NCBI GenBank assembly: GCA_002389765.1
Contig: DGQM01000028.1
Span: 95,587-159,586, forward strand
Direction: 5' to 3'
DNA from: Bacteroidetes bacterium UBA4414
GTDB lineage: Bacteria; Bacteroidota; Bacteroidia; Chitinophagales; Chitinophagaceae
Length of the DNA stretch: 64,000 nucleotides
Positions 25,468 through 33,764 of this stretch are shown here, piece after piece. Positions within the stretch are counted from its first letter, which is position 1, and each line of letters opens with the position of its first letter. Position numbers and translations under genes: made by a program. The notes under the pieces are model-generated. The model saw only the letters and a list, made by a program, of their open reading frames with translations, made no database searches and was not told the DNA's origin.

Positions 25468-25992
25468 CTACTTCGTATCCGGTTCAAAATCCAGCACGGC
25501 AGAGTTCATACAAAAACGCTTGTACGTTGGTGCCGGACCGTCATCGAAGATATGCCCCAGGTGAGAGTCGCAGCGCCAACAGTTTACCTCTGTGCGTACC
25601 ATGCCGTGAGAATTATCTTCTTTGTAAGTCACACTTTTATCACCCAAAGATTCATAGAAACTCGGCCATCCGCAGCTACTCGCAAATTTATTGTCTGAAC
25701 GGAACAGCGGGTTGCCGCAAACAGCACAGTAATACGTTCCTTTAGAATCTGTATTCCAGTACTTGCCTGTAAAAGCCCATTCAGTTTCTGCTTCGCGGCC
25801 TATGGCATATACTTCTTTTGGCAGTATTTTTTTCCATTCGGCATTGCTTACATTCAGCTTGTTGGTAGCTGTGCGAGAATAGTAAGGATTGTTTTTATGT
25901 TCTTCGCTCATAGCATTGTTTTTTTGCGCGTTGGTGCAACTGCTGGCTACCAGCAGTGTGCAAAATGTCAGTATCAGATGTAAATATCGCAT
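25468..25992 (-). CDS. msrB: Peptide-methionine (R)-S-oxide reductase, lipoprotein
   Basis: 174 residues with a lipobox (VASSC, Cys19), so it is exported and lipid-anchored. The zinc cysteines are C89/C92 (YYCAVCGNPLF) and C138/C141 (NCWRCDSHLGH). The catalytic Cys161 is in KRFCMNSAVLDF, and SSCGWPSF gives a possible resolving C107. MsrB repairs methionine-R-sulfoxide; the envelope location suggests defence against external oxidants. The stop codon borders inverted repeat R1. Confidence 0.95.
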   Translation of the reverse strand: MRYLHLILTFCTLLVASSCTNAQKNNAMSEEHKNNPYYSRTATNKLNVSNAEWKKILPKEVYAIGREAETEWAFTGKYWNTDSKGTYYCAVCGNPLFRSDNKFASSCGWPSFYESLGDKSVTYKEDNSHGMVRTEVNCWRCDSHLGHIFDDGPAPTYKRFCMNSAVLDFEPDTK

Positions 25993-26155
25993 AGTATTTG
26001 ATGTGTTAATTCCTGTTTATTAACGATACATGCATATCTGTGGTTTTCTGGTAAACAGTTAATGTTTTGTAAAGTTCGCACTATTGCAGAATATGACACC
26101 AAATCAGTCATAGACAAAGCTGATAATAATCAGTCTGCACAACAGGGGCTTATCC

Positions 26156-26163
26156 TACTTTTG
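26156..26163 (+). promoter_or_regulatory. -7 box (TACTTTTG) 7 bases before the CoA-transferase start
   Basis: Matches TAnnTTTG. The ATG follows after only 7 bases, implying a near-leaderless message if used. No good -33 element is visible. Confidence 0.45.
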
Positions 26164-26170
26164 TGTTCTT

Positions 26171-27451
26171 ATGCACTTACACTACACTACTGCAGACTAT
26201 GCAGTGAAACACATACAAAGCAATAGCAGGGTTTTTATACATGGCAGCGCAGCCACACCGCTTACACTTGTCAATGCCATGCTGGCAAGAGCAGGAGAGC
26301 TGAAGGGCGTAGAGCTGGTAGCCATTAGCACATTTGGCGATATCAACTGGCAGCGCCCCGGCGTTAGTGATAGTTTCTATCTCAATTCGCTCTTCGTATC
26401 TGCCAATGTGCGCGATTGGGTAAACAGTCCTTTTGGAGATTATGTACCCGTTTTCCTGAGCGAGATACCACGTCTTTTTAAATCGGGTGTATTGCCCATA
26501 GATGTGGCGCTGATACATGTATCGCCGCCCGATAGCCATGGTTATTGCACACTGGGTACTTCTGTAGATGCCGCACTCACGGCCACTAAAACAGCTAAAA
26601 AAATCATTGCACAGGTAAACCCCAATATGCCACGTACACATGGCGAGGGGCATATACATATCTCAAAATTCACCGCAGCTATTTGGGACGAATCTCCGCT
26701 ACCCGAGGTAGACTATGGCAGCAAGGTAGATGATGTTTCTTTGCAGATAGGCAAAAACGTAGCAGCGCTGATAGAGGATGGTGCTACCCTGCAAATGGGT
26801 ATTGGTACTATACCCGATGCAGTATTGCAATCGCTCACCAACCACAAAGAGCTGGGTGTGCATACAGAAATGTTTTCAGACGGGTTGATACCCCTGATAG
26901 AAAAAGGTATCATCACCAACGAGCATAAGAAAGTACGTCGTGGTAATATCGTCACCACCTTCACCATGGGTACGCGCAAGGTTTACGACTTTGTGAATGA
27001 TAATCCCAATGTGGTATTTATGGATGTTGCGTTTGTTAACGATACAGCCGTTATCCGTAAGAACCCGAAAGTAGCAGCCATCAATAGTGCGTTAGAAATA
27101 GACCTGACAGGGCAGGTATGTGCAGACTCTATAGGTACGTATCAGTACTCAGGCATCGGCGGACAAATGGATTTTATGCGCGGTGCATCATTGTCTGATG
27201 GTGGTAAGCCCATCATAGCATTACCATCTGTTACAAGTAAGGGGATATCGCGCATCACTCCTTTCCTGAAGGAAGGTGCAGGTGTGGTAACAACACGCGG
27301 GCATGTGCACTATGTAGTAACAGAATATGGTACAGTAAATCTGTATGGTAAAAACATGGAGCAACGTGCCAAACTGCTCATTAGTATTGCACACCCAAAC
27401 CACAGAGAAGCACTTGAAAAAGCCTTCTACGATAGGTTTAGAAAAGCATAA
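26171..27451 (+). CDS. Acetyl-CoA hydrolase/CoA-transferase family protein (4-hydroxybutyrate CoA-transferase-like)
   Basis: 426 residues, the full length of the two-domain class I CoA-transferase/acetyl-CoA hydrolase family. Conserved blocks are VALIHVSPPDSHGYCTLGTS, LQMGIGTIPDAVL and the catalytic glutamate in GVHTEMFSDGLIPL. The C-terminal half has GGQMDFMRGASLSDGGKPII. Members move CoA between short acyl groups such as acetate and 4-hydroxybutyrate, or hydrolyse acetyl-CoA. The specific substrate cannot be read from sequence. Single gene followed by a terminator. Confidence 0.88.
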   Translation: MHLHYTTADYAVKHIQSNSRVFIHGSAATPLTLVNAMLARAGELKGVELVAISTFGDINWQRPGVSDSFYLNSLFVSANVRDWVNSPFGDYVPVFLSEIPRLFKSGVLPIDVALIHVSPPDSHGYCTLGTSVDAALTATKTAKKIIAQVNPNMPRTHGEGHIHISKFTAAIWDESPLPEVDYGSKVDDVSLQIGKNVAALIEDGATLQMGIGTIPDAVLQSLTNHKELGVHTEMFSDGLIPLIEKGIITNEHKKVRRGNIVTTFTMGTRKVYDFVNDNPNVVFMDVAFVNDTAVIRKNPKVAAINSALEIDLTGQVCADSIGTYQYSGIGGQMDFMRGASLSDGGKPIIALPSVTSKGISRITPFLKEGAGVVTTRGHVHYVVTEYGTVNLYGKNMEQRAKLLISIAHPNHREALEKAFYDRFRKA

Positions 27452-27467
27452 TCATGTATAAACAAAC

Positions 27468-27490
27468 GGGCTGCAATTGCAGCCCTTTAT
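27468..27490. terminator. Bidirectional terminator
   Basis: Perfect 18-bp palindrome GGGCTGCAATTGCAGCCC followed by TTTATTG, between the convergent CoA-transferase and M16 genes. Confidence 0.75.
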
Positions 27491-27494
27491 TGTG

Positions 27495-28778
27495 TTATAT
27501 CACCACTATCTCGTAAAAATCTTTTGCATCAAAATACTTCTGTGCAAGTGTTTGCAACTCCTGTGCAGTTATGCTTTTGTAGATGCGGATATTGCGGTTG
27601 AAATTTTCTATCGTCATGTCGTTCAGTATCAATGTACGCCAGCGTTGCAGTATAGAGAACGGACCGTCAAGGTCGCCCAGCAGATTGCCCAGCAGGTAGT
27701 TCTTTACCAACAGCAGTTCTTCATCATCAGCAAGCTCATTGCATATCACATCCATCTCGTGGTATATCTCTTTCAGCGCAGGTTCTACTACATCGCGACC
27801 TACTTCGGTCTGTATCGTTATCTCGCCGCTGTGTGTGTAAGAAGATAAACCACTGTAGATGCCGTAAGTATAGCCTTTCTCTTCACGGATATTACTCATC
27901 AGCCTCGACCCGAAGTATCCACCGAACAAAGTGTTCAGTACCACCATCGGTGCAAAGTCTTCGTGGTGGCGATTAGGAAACAAACGGCCTATGCGTATAG
28001 CGCCTTGCACACCATCCGCATCGTTGGTTATGTGTTGTTTCTTTTCAGCAGACTGTATAATGTCGTATGTCTTAACATCGTGATTGGTAACCGTAACAGC
28101 TACTTTGCCAAACACATCATCTACATGTTTCAGTACATCATCACCAAACTTGCCCGCCATAAAGATGCGCACACCACCCAAATCAAAATGCTTTTTGTAG
28201 AAAGCCAAAAGGTCTTCGCGCGTCAGTCCTTCAATCGTTTCTTTTTTAGTGAAACGTCCGTATGGGTGCGCCTCACCAAAGAGTGCAGCGTCTATACGTT
28301 GGTTGGCTACAAAGTCGCAATGACGCAGGCTCACCATCAGGCGTTGCAACGTGTTCTGCTTGTATATATCCAGTTCCGTTTGCGGAAAAATGGCATCTGT
28401 CAGTATCTCATACACAATAGGCAGCAGGTTAGGTACATGCTTGGTAAGTGTATGCAGTGTAACCGTGCTGTGGTCATTTCCGGGGCCTATCTTCAGGCTG
28501 GCACCGTAAAACTCCAGTGCTTCATTTATCTGTTGCGATGTGCGTTTACTCGTGCCGTTTTTCAGCAATCCCGCTACCGCTTGCGATGTAGCTTGCTTTT
28601 CCTCGTACCATATACCCGCAGGGAACACCCAGCTTATTTCTACCACATCTTGCACACCCGCATTCAGCCAATAGAAAGGTATGCCGTTGCTCAGCTTCTG
28701 TTCGTTTATGGCAGGCAATACATAATCAAATTCTACAGCATCATGTATGGCAGGTGGTGTTGTTCTGTCTAAAGTCAT
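27495..28778 (-). CDS. M16 peptidase family protein without the zinc motif
   Basis: 427 residues covering both M16 domains. The N-terminal strand (LSNGIPFYWLNAGVQDVVEI) and the C-terminal conserved REEKGYTYGIYSGLSS are normal. At the place of the zinc-binding HxxEH the protein reads TSQAVAGLLKNGTSKRT, so the two histidines and the glutamate are missing. Such members are non-catalytic partners that pair with an active M16 subunit; the active partner is not in this window. The gene lies 9 bases after the thioesterase gene and is probably co-transcribed with it. Confidence 0.88.
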   Translation of the reverse strand: MTLDRTTPPAIHDAVEFDYVLPAINEQKLSNGIPFYWLNAGVQDVVEISWVFPAGIWYEEKQATSQAVAGLLKNGTSKRTSQQINEALEFYGASLKIGPGNDHSTVTLHTLTKHVPNLLPIVYEILTDAIFPQTELDIYKQNTLQRLMVSLRHCDFVANQRIDAALFGEAHPYGRFTKKETIEGLTREDLLAFYKKHFDLGGVRIFMAGKFGDDVLKHVDDVFGKVAVTVTNHDVKTYDIIQSAEKKQHITNDADGVQGAIRIGRLFPNRHHEDFAPMVVLNTLFGGYFGSRLMSNIREEKGYTYGIYSGLSSYTHSGEITIQTEVGRDVVEPALKEIYHEMDVICNELADDEELLLVKNYLLGNLLGDLDGPFSILQRWRTLILNDMTIENFNRNIRIYKSITAQELQTLAQKYFDAKDFYEIVVI

Positions 28779-28787
28779 CTTCAGTAA

Positions 28788-29306
28788 TTAGTCTTTAATA
28801 AATAAAGCACGCAGCTCATCAGCATCCTGTGCTTTCATTCTGCCACCTAATACAAGGCGCAGCTGGCGGCGGCGCAACGCACCGTCATACATTTTTTGTT
28901 CTTCTTCTGTTTGCGGCAATATTTCAGGCACTTTGCGCGGACGCCCGTTCGGGTCTAGTGCTACGAAGGTCAGGTATGCCTCGTTGGTCAGGTATTTGTA
29001 CTGTGCCGCAAGGTCTTCGCCCCATACTTTCAGGTATACTTCCATCGATGTATTGAAGGCACGCGTCAGCTTGGCTTCAATCGTCAGCAGGTTGCCCAGC
29101 TTTATCGGGTTGTTGAAAGATACATTATCTACCGATGCGGTAACCACAGGACAGTTGCAATGCTTTTGTGCTGCAATGGCAGCGGCAATATCCATCCAGT
29201 GCATCAGGCGGCCACCCATCAGGTTGCCCAGTGTATTGGTGTCATTTGGCAGTACCAGTTCCGACATGATAACATGCGTATCCTGCGGATGTCTTTCCTT
29301 TAACAT
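28788..29306 (-). CDS. Acyl-CoA thioesterase (YciA/BACH-like hotdog)
   Basis: 172 residues. A single hotdog domain with NTNTLGNLMGGRLMHWMDIA, the conserved helix containing the catalytic acidic residue of the YciA/acyl-CoA hydrolase branch, followed by VVTASVDNVSFNNPI. A basic C-terminal tail extends beyond the domain. It hydrolyses acyl-CoA to free CoA and acid. It is upstream of the M16 homologue in the same direction. Confidence 0.9.
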   Translation of the reverse strand: MLKERHPQDTHVIMSELVLPNDTNTLGNLMGGRLMHWMDIAAAIAAQKHCNCPVVTASVDNVSFNNPIKLGNLLTIEAKLTRAFNTSMEVYLKVWGEDLAAQYKYLTNEAYLTFVALDPNGRPRKVPEILPQTEEEQKMYDGALRRRQLRLVLGGRMKAQDADELRALFIKD

Positions 29307-29370
29307 AAATAGGAATGCTTTTTAAAACGGGGTAAAGTTAGCGTAAATGCCGCAGGCATACCCTATATAC

Positions 29371-29404
29371 ATATAAGAAAAAAGAGAGGCATTAGCCTCT
29401 CTTT
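29371..29404 (-). terminator. Terminator of the YHS lipoprotein gene
   Basis: Minus strand AAAGAGAGGC, loop TAAT, GCCTCTCTTT followed by a T-rich run (TTTTTTCTT). Confidence 0.8.
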
Positions 29405-29409
29405 ACTTA

Positions 29410-29691
29410 TTACTGTGCTTTTGCAACATATTTCTCGGGGTTCTTTGCAAACACCCCTTTGCATACATCGCTGCAAAACCATACGGTATCGTTATTATGC
29501 ACTGTATATTCTGTCCATGTACTGTCTTTTACCATTTCGCAAACAGGGTCTATTGGGCCTGTTGGTGCAGCAGTTTCAGTACTTGCTGCAGATTGCTCCG
29601 CAGGCATTTCTATTTTGGTAGTACCTTCAGGTGCATTGCCGCAAGATGCCAGCATGATACCCGCTATTATAACAGAAGCAAAACGTTTCAT
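29410..29691 (-). CDS. YHS-domain lipoprotein
   Basis: 93 residues from ATG at 29691. A type II signal peptide (MKRFASVIIAGIMLASCGN, Cys17) is followed by a T/A/P-rich linker and a YHS domain: IDPVCEMVKD...VWFCSDVCKGVFAKNPEKYV. The CEM and FCSDVC cysteines are the expected metal ligands. YHS domains occur in copper and heavy-metal proteins. A -7 box 15 bases before this ATG argues against the earlier TTG at 29709. Neighbouring TonB receptor and CNGKC protein suggest a metal-related locus, which is inference. Confidence 0.85.
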   Translation of the reverse strand: MKRFASVIIAGIMLASCGNAPEGTTKIEMPAEQSAASTETAAPTGPIDPVCEMVKDSTWTEYTVHNNDTVWFCSDVCKGVFAKNPEKYVAKAQ

Positions 29692-29706
29692 CTTAAAGAA
29701 TTTGTG

Positions 29707-29714
29707 CAAAGGTA
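29707..29714 (-). promoter_or_regulatory. -7 box (TACCTTTG) for the YHS lipoprotein gene
   Basis: Minus-strand match to TAnnTTTG, immediately after the stop of the upstream small membrane protein gene. Confidence 0.45.
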
Positions 29715-29924
29715 CTATTTGTTTTTTACAGCGTCGACTTTTACCAATCGCTGTGTCTGGTTATAAATAAGAATAGTGATGTACAGAATACCCATGCTGT
29801 ATGCCAGTAAAAACATATACCATGCAGGTGTATTGTTTGTTACTTCCTTGCCTATTGCCGGCATCAACAGCGTAATGAGCGACAATCCGATTCCTTGTCC
29901 TAAAAACTTATATGTATTGTCCAT
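29715..29924 (-). CDS. Small two-helix membrane protein, unknown
   Basis: 69 residues with two hydrophobic segments (IGLSLITLLMPAIG and WYMFLLAYSMGILYITILIY) and a basic C-terminal tail. It starts 2 bases after the WD40-T9SS gene's stop, so it is read from the same message. I recognise no family. The tight spacing supports that it is real. Confidence 0.55.
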   Translation of the reverse strand: MDNTYKFLGQGIGLSLITLLMPAIGKEVTNNTPAWYMFLLAYSMGILYITILIYNQTQRLVKVDAVKNK

Positions 29925-29926
29925 GT

Positions 29927-31147
29927 TTATTTTTTAATGAATGGTGTTGTACTTGTTTGTTCGTCAACTATCACTTTCAGCCAGTAATTGCCTGTAGGTA
30001 ATGCTGTTGTATTGATGCGGATATTATCGCCCGATTTGCTGATTGGCAGAAAATAGATTTTCCCTGTAGCATCCAGCACTGTTATATTTTCTACATTGTT
30101 GCCTGCCACTTGCAGCACATCAGCACATGGGTTGGGGTAGATGCGTGTAGTAGTATTTCCCATAGTCTTTACACTTGTATTGAATGTTAAATCCCAAACC
30201 TGCACTTCGCCTTTGTCTGTACCTGCGGCTACGTATTTGCCGTTTGGCGAAAAGTCTACTGCATATACAATACCGCTACCGGTATTCTTGAAAGATTTAA
30301 GTTGAGCACCGCTGTTGAAGTCCCAAATTTTTATCAGACTGTCTGCACCGCCCGATACAATTTTTGTACCATCGTCCGAAATATCTACAAATTTCACATC
30401 ATCGGTGTGCCCTGTAAGTGTACGAACAAGGCTGCCGTTTGAGGCATCCCATATTTTGATAGTCTTGTCTTTGGATGCAGATACTACATAGCTTCCGTTG
30501 GGAGATATTTTTACTCCATATACGCTACCTGTATGTCCGCTCATGGTTTGCAACAGATTACCGGCAGTGTCCCATAGTTTCACTTTGGCATCATCGCCGC
30601 CACTGGCTATTTTTTCTGTTTTACTCCAGTCTGTACACATTACATAGTTTACATGGGCATCAATACTGCGTATTTGTGTACCGTTTATATTGTACCACAT
30701 CAGCTTTTTGTTGCCATTACCTATTACTATTTTGTTTCCATCGGGCGAAAAATTGACTGAAAAGGCAGCGCCTGTACCTAGTGGAATTGTGCTAACCCAT
30801 GTAGGTGTTGCGGTAGTGTAGTCAAATATCAGCAGGTTGCCCAGCTCTTCAATCGCCGCAGCTTTCTGACCATTGCTGCTAAAGCGCACACCTTGTATAC
30901 ACATCAGTGTATCATTTACTTTATAGTCCCACAACAGGTTTCCACTGTTGAAGTCGAATATGCGTAGATATGAAGGGCTGCATTCAGAACCACTGAATAT
31001 TTTAGATCCATCTGCACTGAAAGCAACTGCATAAGTTTCTTTAGTGCCGGCAAAAGGTGAATTCTGGTTATTCCATTTTATGTTTTGTGCATAGCTCTGC
31101 AGCGATAATGCTGCTACAGCTAATGTTGCAATATATCGATTTTTCAT
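29927..31147 (-). CDS. Secreted WD40-repeat protein with T9SS sorting domain
   Basis: 406 residues. Signal peptide (MKNRYIATLAVAALSLQSYA), then about seven WD40 blades such as GHTGSVYGVKISPNGSYVVS, KTIKIWDASNG and LIKIWDFNSGA, forming one beta-propeller. The last 75 residues are a type A T9SS sorting domain (TRIYPNPCADVLQVAG, then PTGNYWLKVIVDEQ...FIKK). The protein should therefore be exported through the outer membrane by the type IX system and attached to or released from the cell surface. The partner or ligand is unknown. Confidence 0.9.
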   Translation of the reverse strand: MKNRYIATLAVAALSLQSYAQNIKWNNQNSPFAGTKETYAVAFSADGSKIFSGSECSPSYLRIFDFNSGNLLWDYKVNDTLMCIQGVRFSSNGQKAAAIEELGNLLIFDYTTATPTWVSTIPLGTGAAFSVNFSPDGNKIVIGNGNKKLMWYNINGTQIRSIDAHVNYVMCTDWSKTEKIASGGDDAKVKLWDTAGNLLQTMSGHTGSVYGVKISPNGSYVVSASKDKTIKIWDASNGSLVRTLTGHTDDVKFVDISDDGTKIVSGGADSLIKIWDFNSGAQLKSFKNTGSGIVYAVDFSPNGKYVAAGTDKGEVQVWDLTFNTSVKTMGNTTTRIYPNPCADVLQVAGNNVENITVLDATGKIYFLPISKSGDNIRINTTALPTGNYWLKVIVDEQTSTTPFIKK

Positions 31148-31166
31148 TGTTTCAATTTTTTATGTT

Positions 31167-31183
31167 TGATGCCTTTGGCATCA
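31167..31183. promoter_or_regulatory. Hairpin in the WD40 gene leader
   Basis: TGATGCC TTT GGCATCA, a perfect 7-bp stem about 20 bases before the start at 31147. It has no T-run, so it is more likely a leader structure than a terminator. Confidence 0.35.
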
Positions 31184-31204
31184 TGAAAGATGTATATGTG
31201 TACA

Positions 31205-31260
31205 GAAAAAATAGCGTGCGCTAAAGCCCGCGTGCAGACACATGCATTGCATGCGCACGC
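31205..31260 (-). terminator. Candidate terminator with a long loop
   Basis: On the minus strand GCGTGCGC and GCGCACGC enclose 31 bases, followed by TATTTTTTC. Inside the loop is the palindromic ATGCA/TGCAT. It would end transcription of the CNGKC gene at 31311. Confidence 0.5.
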
Positions 31261-31310
31261 AGCTACTGCAGTTACACTCTCCTGCAGTAATATTTGTCAA
31301 AACAAGTTTT

Positions 31311-31700
31311 CTAAGCTGTTGCCGCTAATGGCGGGTGGAAGATGGATGGGCTGTAGTCTATACCTTTTGTATCAGCATAGTAGTCGTTTTCTATTGCCGC
31401 AGCTGTTGTAGTAAAAAAAGAAAGAAATACTTTTTCTGTAATGATAAAATCTACAGCTTCAGCTCTTGTCTCACTGTGTTGTCTGTTCTTAGATTTTGAA
31501 TCGGATTTTTCTTCTGCTTTGGCAAGTTGTTTTTTAAGGTAACATTTACCATTACATTTCATCTGCGGTTTTGCTTTGTTTTCGCAAAGCACAGTAGCCA
31601 CATATTGTTTATTGATTTCGTACCACGCTATCACTCCCAGCTTCACAAGGCTTTGGAAGCTAAGGCTTAGTAACAATAATATAATCACAGCATGACGCAT
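31311..31700 (-). CDS. Membrane-anchored CNGKC-motif protein, unknown
   Basis: 129 residues. An N-terminal hydrophobic segment (IILLLLSLSFQSLVKLGVIAW) is followed by VLCENKAKPQMKCNGKCYLKKQL, then a charged K/E/S-rich part and a hydrophobic patch. The C-N-G-K-C-Y-L-K-K-Q pattern is one I recognise from short Bacteroidota proteins near TonB receptors and metal-handling genes, with no established role. The three cysteines may bind metal. It sits between a BtuB-like receptor and a YHS lipoprotein group. Confidence 0.65.
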   Translation of the reverse strand: MRHAVIILLLLSLSFQSLVKLGVIAWYEINKQYVATVLCENKAKPQMKCNGKCYLKKQLAKAEEKSDSKSKNRQHSETRAEAVDFIITEKVFLSFFTTTAAAIENDYYADTKGIDYSPSIFHPPLAATA

Positions 31701-31797
31701 GGTACCGCTAAGTTAGTGTGCAATATCTGATTATAGACAGTTGGCATACTAAAAAAGTAAGCAAGCACCGATATTTTCATGTGTTTTTAATATGAAG

Positions 31798-31831
31798 ACA
31801 AAATAAAACGTCGGCTATATGCCGACGTTTT
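31798..31831 (-). terminator. Terminator of the TonB receptor gene
   Basis: AAAACGTCGGC, 5-base loop, GCCGACGTTTT followed on the minus strand by ATTTTG. It lies 7 bases after the receptor stop codon. Confidence 0.85.
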
Positions 31832-31837
31832 GAAGTA

Positions 31838-33697
31838 TTAATAAGTAGTGTTGAATTGTACTCCCACCGTGTACCATCTGCCCGGTAGTTGTATAATACT
31901 TGCCTCGCGATATTTGGTATCGAGTATGTTATTTACATCTGCATAGATGTTGAACTGTTTGATGCGATACGCCACACGTGCATCTACCAGTGTATAGTCG
32001 TTTGCATTGATGCGGTATAGGTAGCGGACGTTTGCATTTAGTTGCAACTTGTTCCACAACATACTGCGCACAGATGCTATTGCCTGATGGCGCAGTGCTT
32101 CTGTTACATACTTAGATATTGCAATACTACTAGTTGCAATCACGGGGCTTAGGTAAGTGTAGTTGCCCTGCAGGTTGATGATGTATTTATCACTCAATGC
32201 AAGATGCTTGCTAAACTGATAAGTAGCTTGTGCACTGATACCGTTAGTATTTACAGACTGGAAGTTTTGTGGCTGCCATGGAGCCAGTGTATTGGTACGA
32301 ACCCAGTCTATAAAGTCTGTATTGTTTTTGTAGAAGTAAGCCGCTCTTGCAGACAATAGTTTGTCGTTGTATTGCAAACCGCCTTCTGCATAATGCGCTA
32401 ATTCAGGTTGCAGGTTGGCATTGCCTATGTTAGTTGGCCCGTTGTAATACAGGTCTGTATAAGTAGGCAGGCGTTGGCCTCTGCTTGCATTGGCAAATAC
32501 TTTCCATTTTGGCAGAAAGCGGTAGCCTGCATCCAGCCCCGGGAAAACTTGCCAGCCATAGTCGCTGTTGTAGTTGGCATATACGCCCAAGCCTGCATTA
32601 AGCTTGTCGTTGAAGTGGTGTTTGTATTCTGCAAAAATGCCTGTGTTATTCCGATTGCGCTTGCCGAGGTTAGTACTGTTGATGTCTTCGTTGCGATATT
32701 CAACACCCATACCTACTGTGCCTTTGCGCATAGTATAGCTGCTTTGCACTTCGCCTGTCATCACATTTGTTTCGTGTATGTTGTGGTACAAAGAAGGGTT
32801 CTGACGAACGAAAATATAATCGTCATTGTTGTAACGATAGCTAACACGTGGGCGTATCATCAGTTTGCTGTTTGGCTTCAGTGTATAGGCAATGCTACCC
32901 AATGCAGTCTGCACTGTTTCTGTAGAATTGGCATCAACGGGTGCGGCATAATATCCGTTTGCACCGAAGTCATTATGGATGTATGCACCCATCGCATCTA
33001 TACTGTTCTTACTGTTCAGCACTATCCTGTTTTGGTAAAAGAGGCGCGTTGCTTTGTAGGCAGTATTGTATCTGTAACCATTGCCTTCGTCGTGCGCTAC
33101 AGACAGGGTATGTCCTTGTTTTTTACTGGCAAAAGAAGCAGATGCCTGTGCACCCCAACCGTAGTACGTATCGCCGCTTGCAGTGTCTGTTTGCAGATTG
33201 CTGCCTGCATATACCTGTGCGCTTACTTCGTTTTGCTGCGGTATGCGGGTAACGATGTTGATGGCACCTGCCAATGCATTAACGCCATATACCATGGCAG
33301 CAGGCCCGCGCAATACTTCTATTTGCTCTATTGATGAGATAGGAATCGGCAGGTTCATCATGTGATGGCCTGTTTGCGGGTCGCTCATCTTCACACCGTT
33401 TACCAATACCAATACCTGATCGAAGGTGCTGCCATCGATGCTGATATCTGCCTGTGTGCCGTTAGGCCCACGCTGCCGAAAGTCTGCACCAGCAACATAA
33501 GCAAGTAGCTCTGCGGTAGATTTTACGGGCAATGTCGCTATCTGCTTGCGGTCCATTACCTGCATGTTTCTGTTTTGCTTACCGAAGCTAGCCTGTATTC
33601 TGTTTTCGTGAATGATGACGGTGTCGAGTGCTTGCTGTGCAAAGGAAGAAAGGCTGCTGCCCACCAGTCCTAAGCCGATAATCAAGTGTTTTTGCAT
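31838..33697 (-). CDS. TonB-dependent outer membrane receptor (BtuB-like)
   Basis: 619 residues, compact for a receptor, without the carboxypeptidase-like N-terminal domain of SusC types. After a signal peptide and a TonB-box-like LDTVIIHEN, the plug spans about 40-150 (IATLPVKSTAELLAYVAGAD, QVLVLVNGVKMSDPQTG, IEVLRGPAAMVYGVNALAGA). The rest is the 22-strand barrel, ending with an aromatic strand. The size and plug resemble BtuB and other small-ligand receptors. No cobalamin riboswitch is present in the 67-base leader, so B12 is not supported; a metal or metallophore is possible from the neighbours. Confidence 0.88.
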   Translation of the reverse strand: MQKHLIIGLGLVGSSLSSFAQQALDTVIIHENRIQASFGKQNRNMQVMDRKQIATLPVKSTAELLAYVAGADFRQRGPNGTQADISIDGSTFDQVLVLVNGVKMSDPQTGHHMMNLPIPISSIEQIEVLRGPAAMVYGVNALAGAINIVTRIPQQNEVSAQVYAGSNLQTDTASGDTYYGWGAQASASFASKKQGHTLSVAHDEGNGYRYNTAYKATRLFYQNRIVLNSKNSIDAMGAYIHNDFGANGYYAAPVDANSTETVQTALGSIAYTLKPNSKLMIRPRVSYRYNNDDYIFVRQNPSLYHNIHETNVMTGEVQSSYTMRKGTVGMGVEYRNEDINSTNLGKRNRNNTGIFAEYKHHFNDKLNAGLGVYANYNSDYGWQVFPGLDAGYRFLPKWKVFANASRGQRLPTYTDLYYNGPTNIGNANLQPELAHYAEGGLQYNDKLLSARAAYFYKNNTDFIDWVRTNTLAPWQPQNFQSVNTNGISAQATYQFSKHLALSDKYIINLQGNYTYLSPVIATSSIAISKYVTEALRHQAIASVRSMLWNKLQLNANVRYLYRINANDYTLVDARVAYRIKQFNIYADVNNILDTKYREASIIQLPGRWYTVGVQFNTTY

Positions 33698-33716
33698 ATG
33701 GTTTGTTTTAGCGCCG

Positions 33717-33724
33717 CAAAGGTA
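33717..33724 (-). promoter_or_regulatory. -7 box (TACCTTTG) for the TonB receptor
   Basis: Minus strand, with TTTG 23 bases upstream, so a full Bacteroidota promoter; 19 bases before the ATG at 33697. Confidence 0.65.
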
Positions 33725-33764
33725 TAGGCGTTAAAACCGTTGATTATCAAACTTTAAAGCATAT

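Noticed and set aside
32408..33334. 308-codon open frame on the plus strand
   Set aside because: Antisense to the TonB receptor, whose plug and barrel motifs are unmistakable.
33698..33764. Cobalamin riboswitch upstream of the BtuB-like receptor
   Set aside because: The leader is only 67 bases, too short for the cobalamin riboswitch, and shows no B12-box-like sequence.
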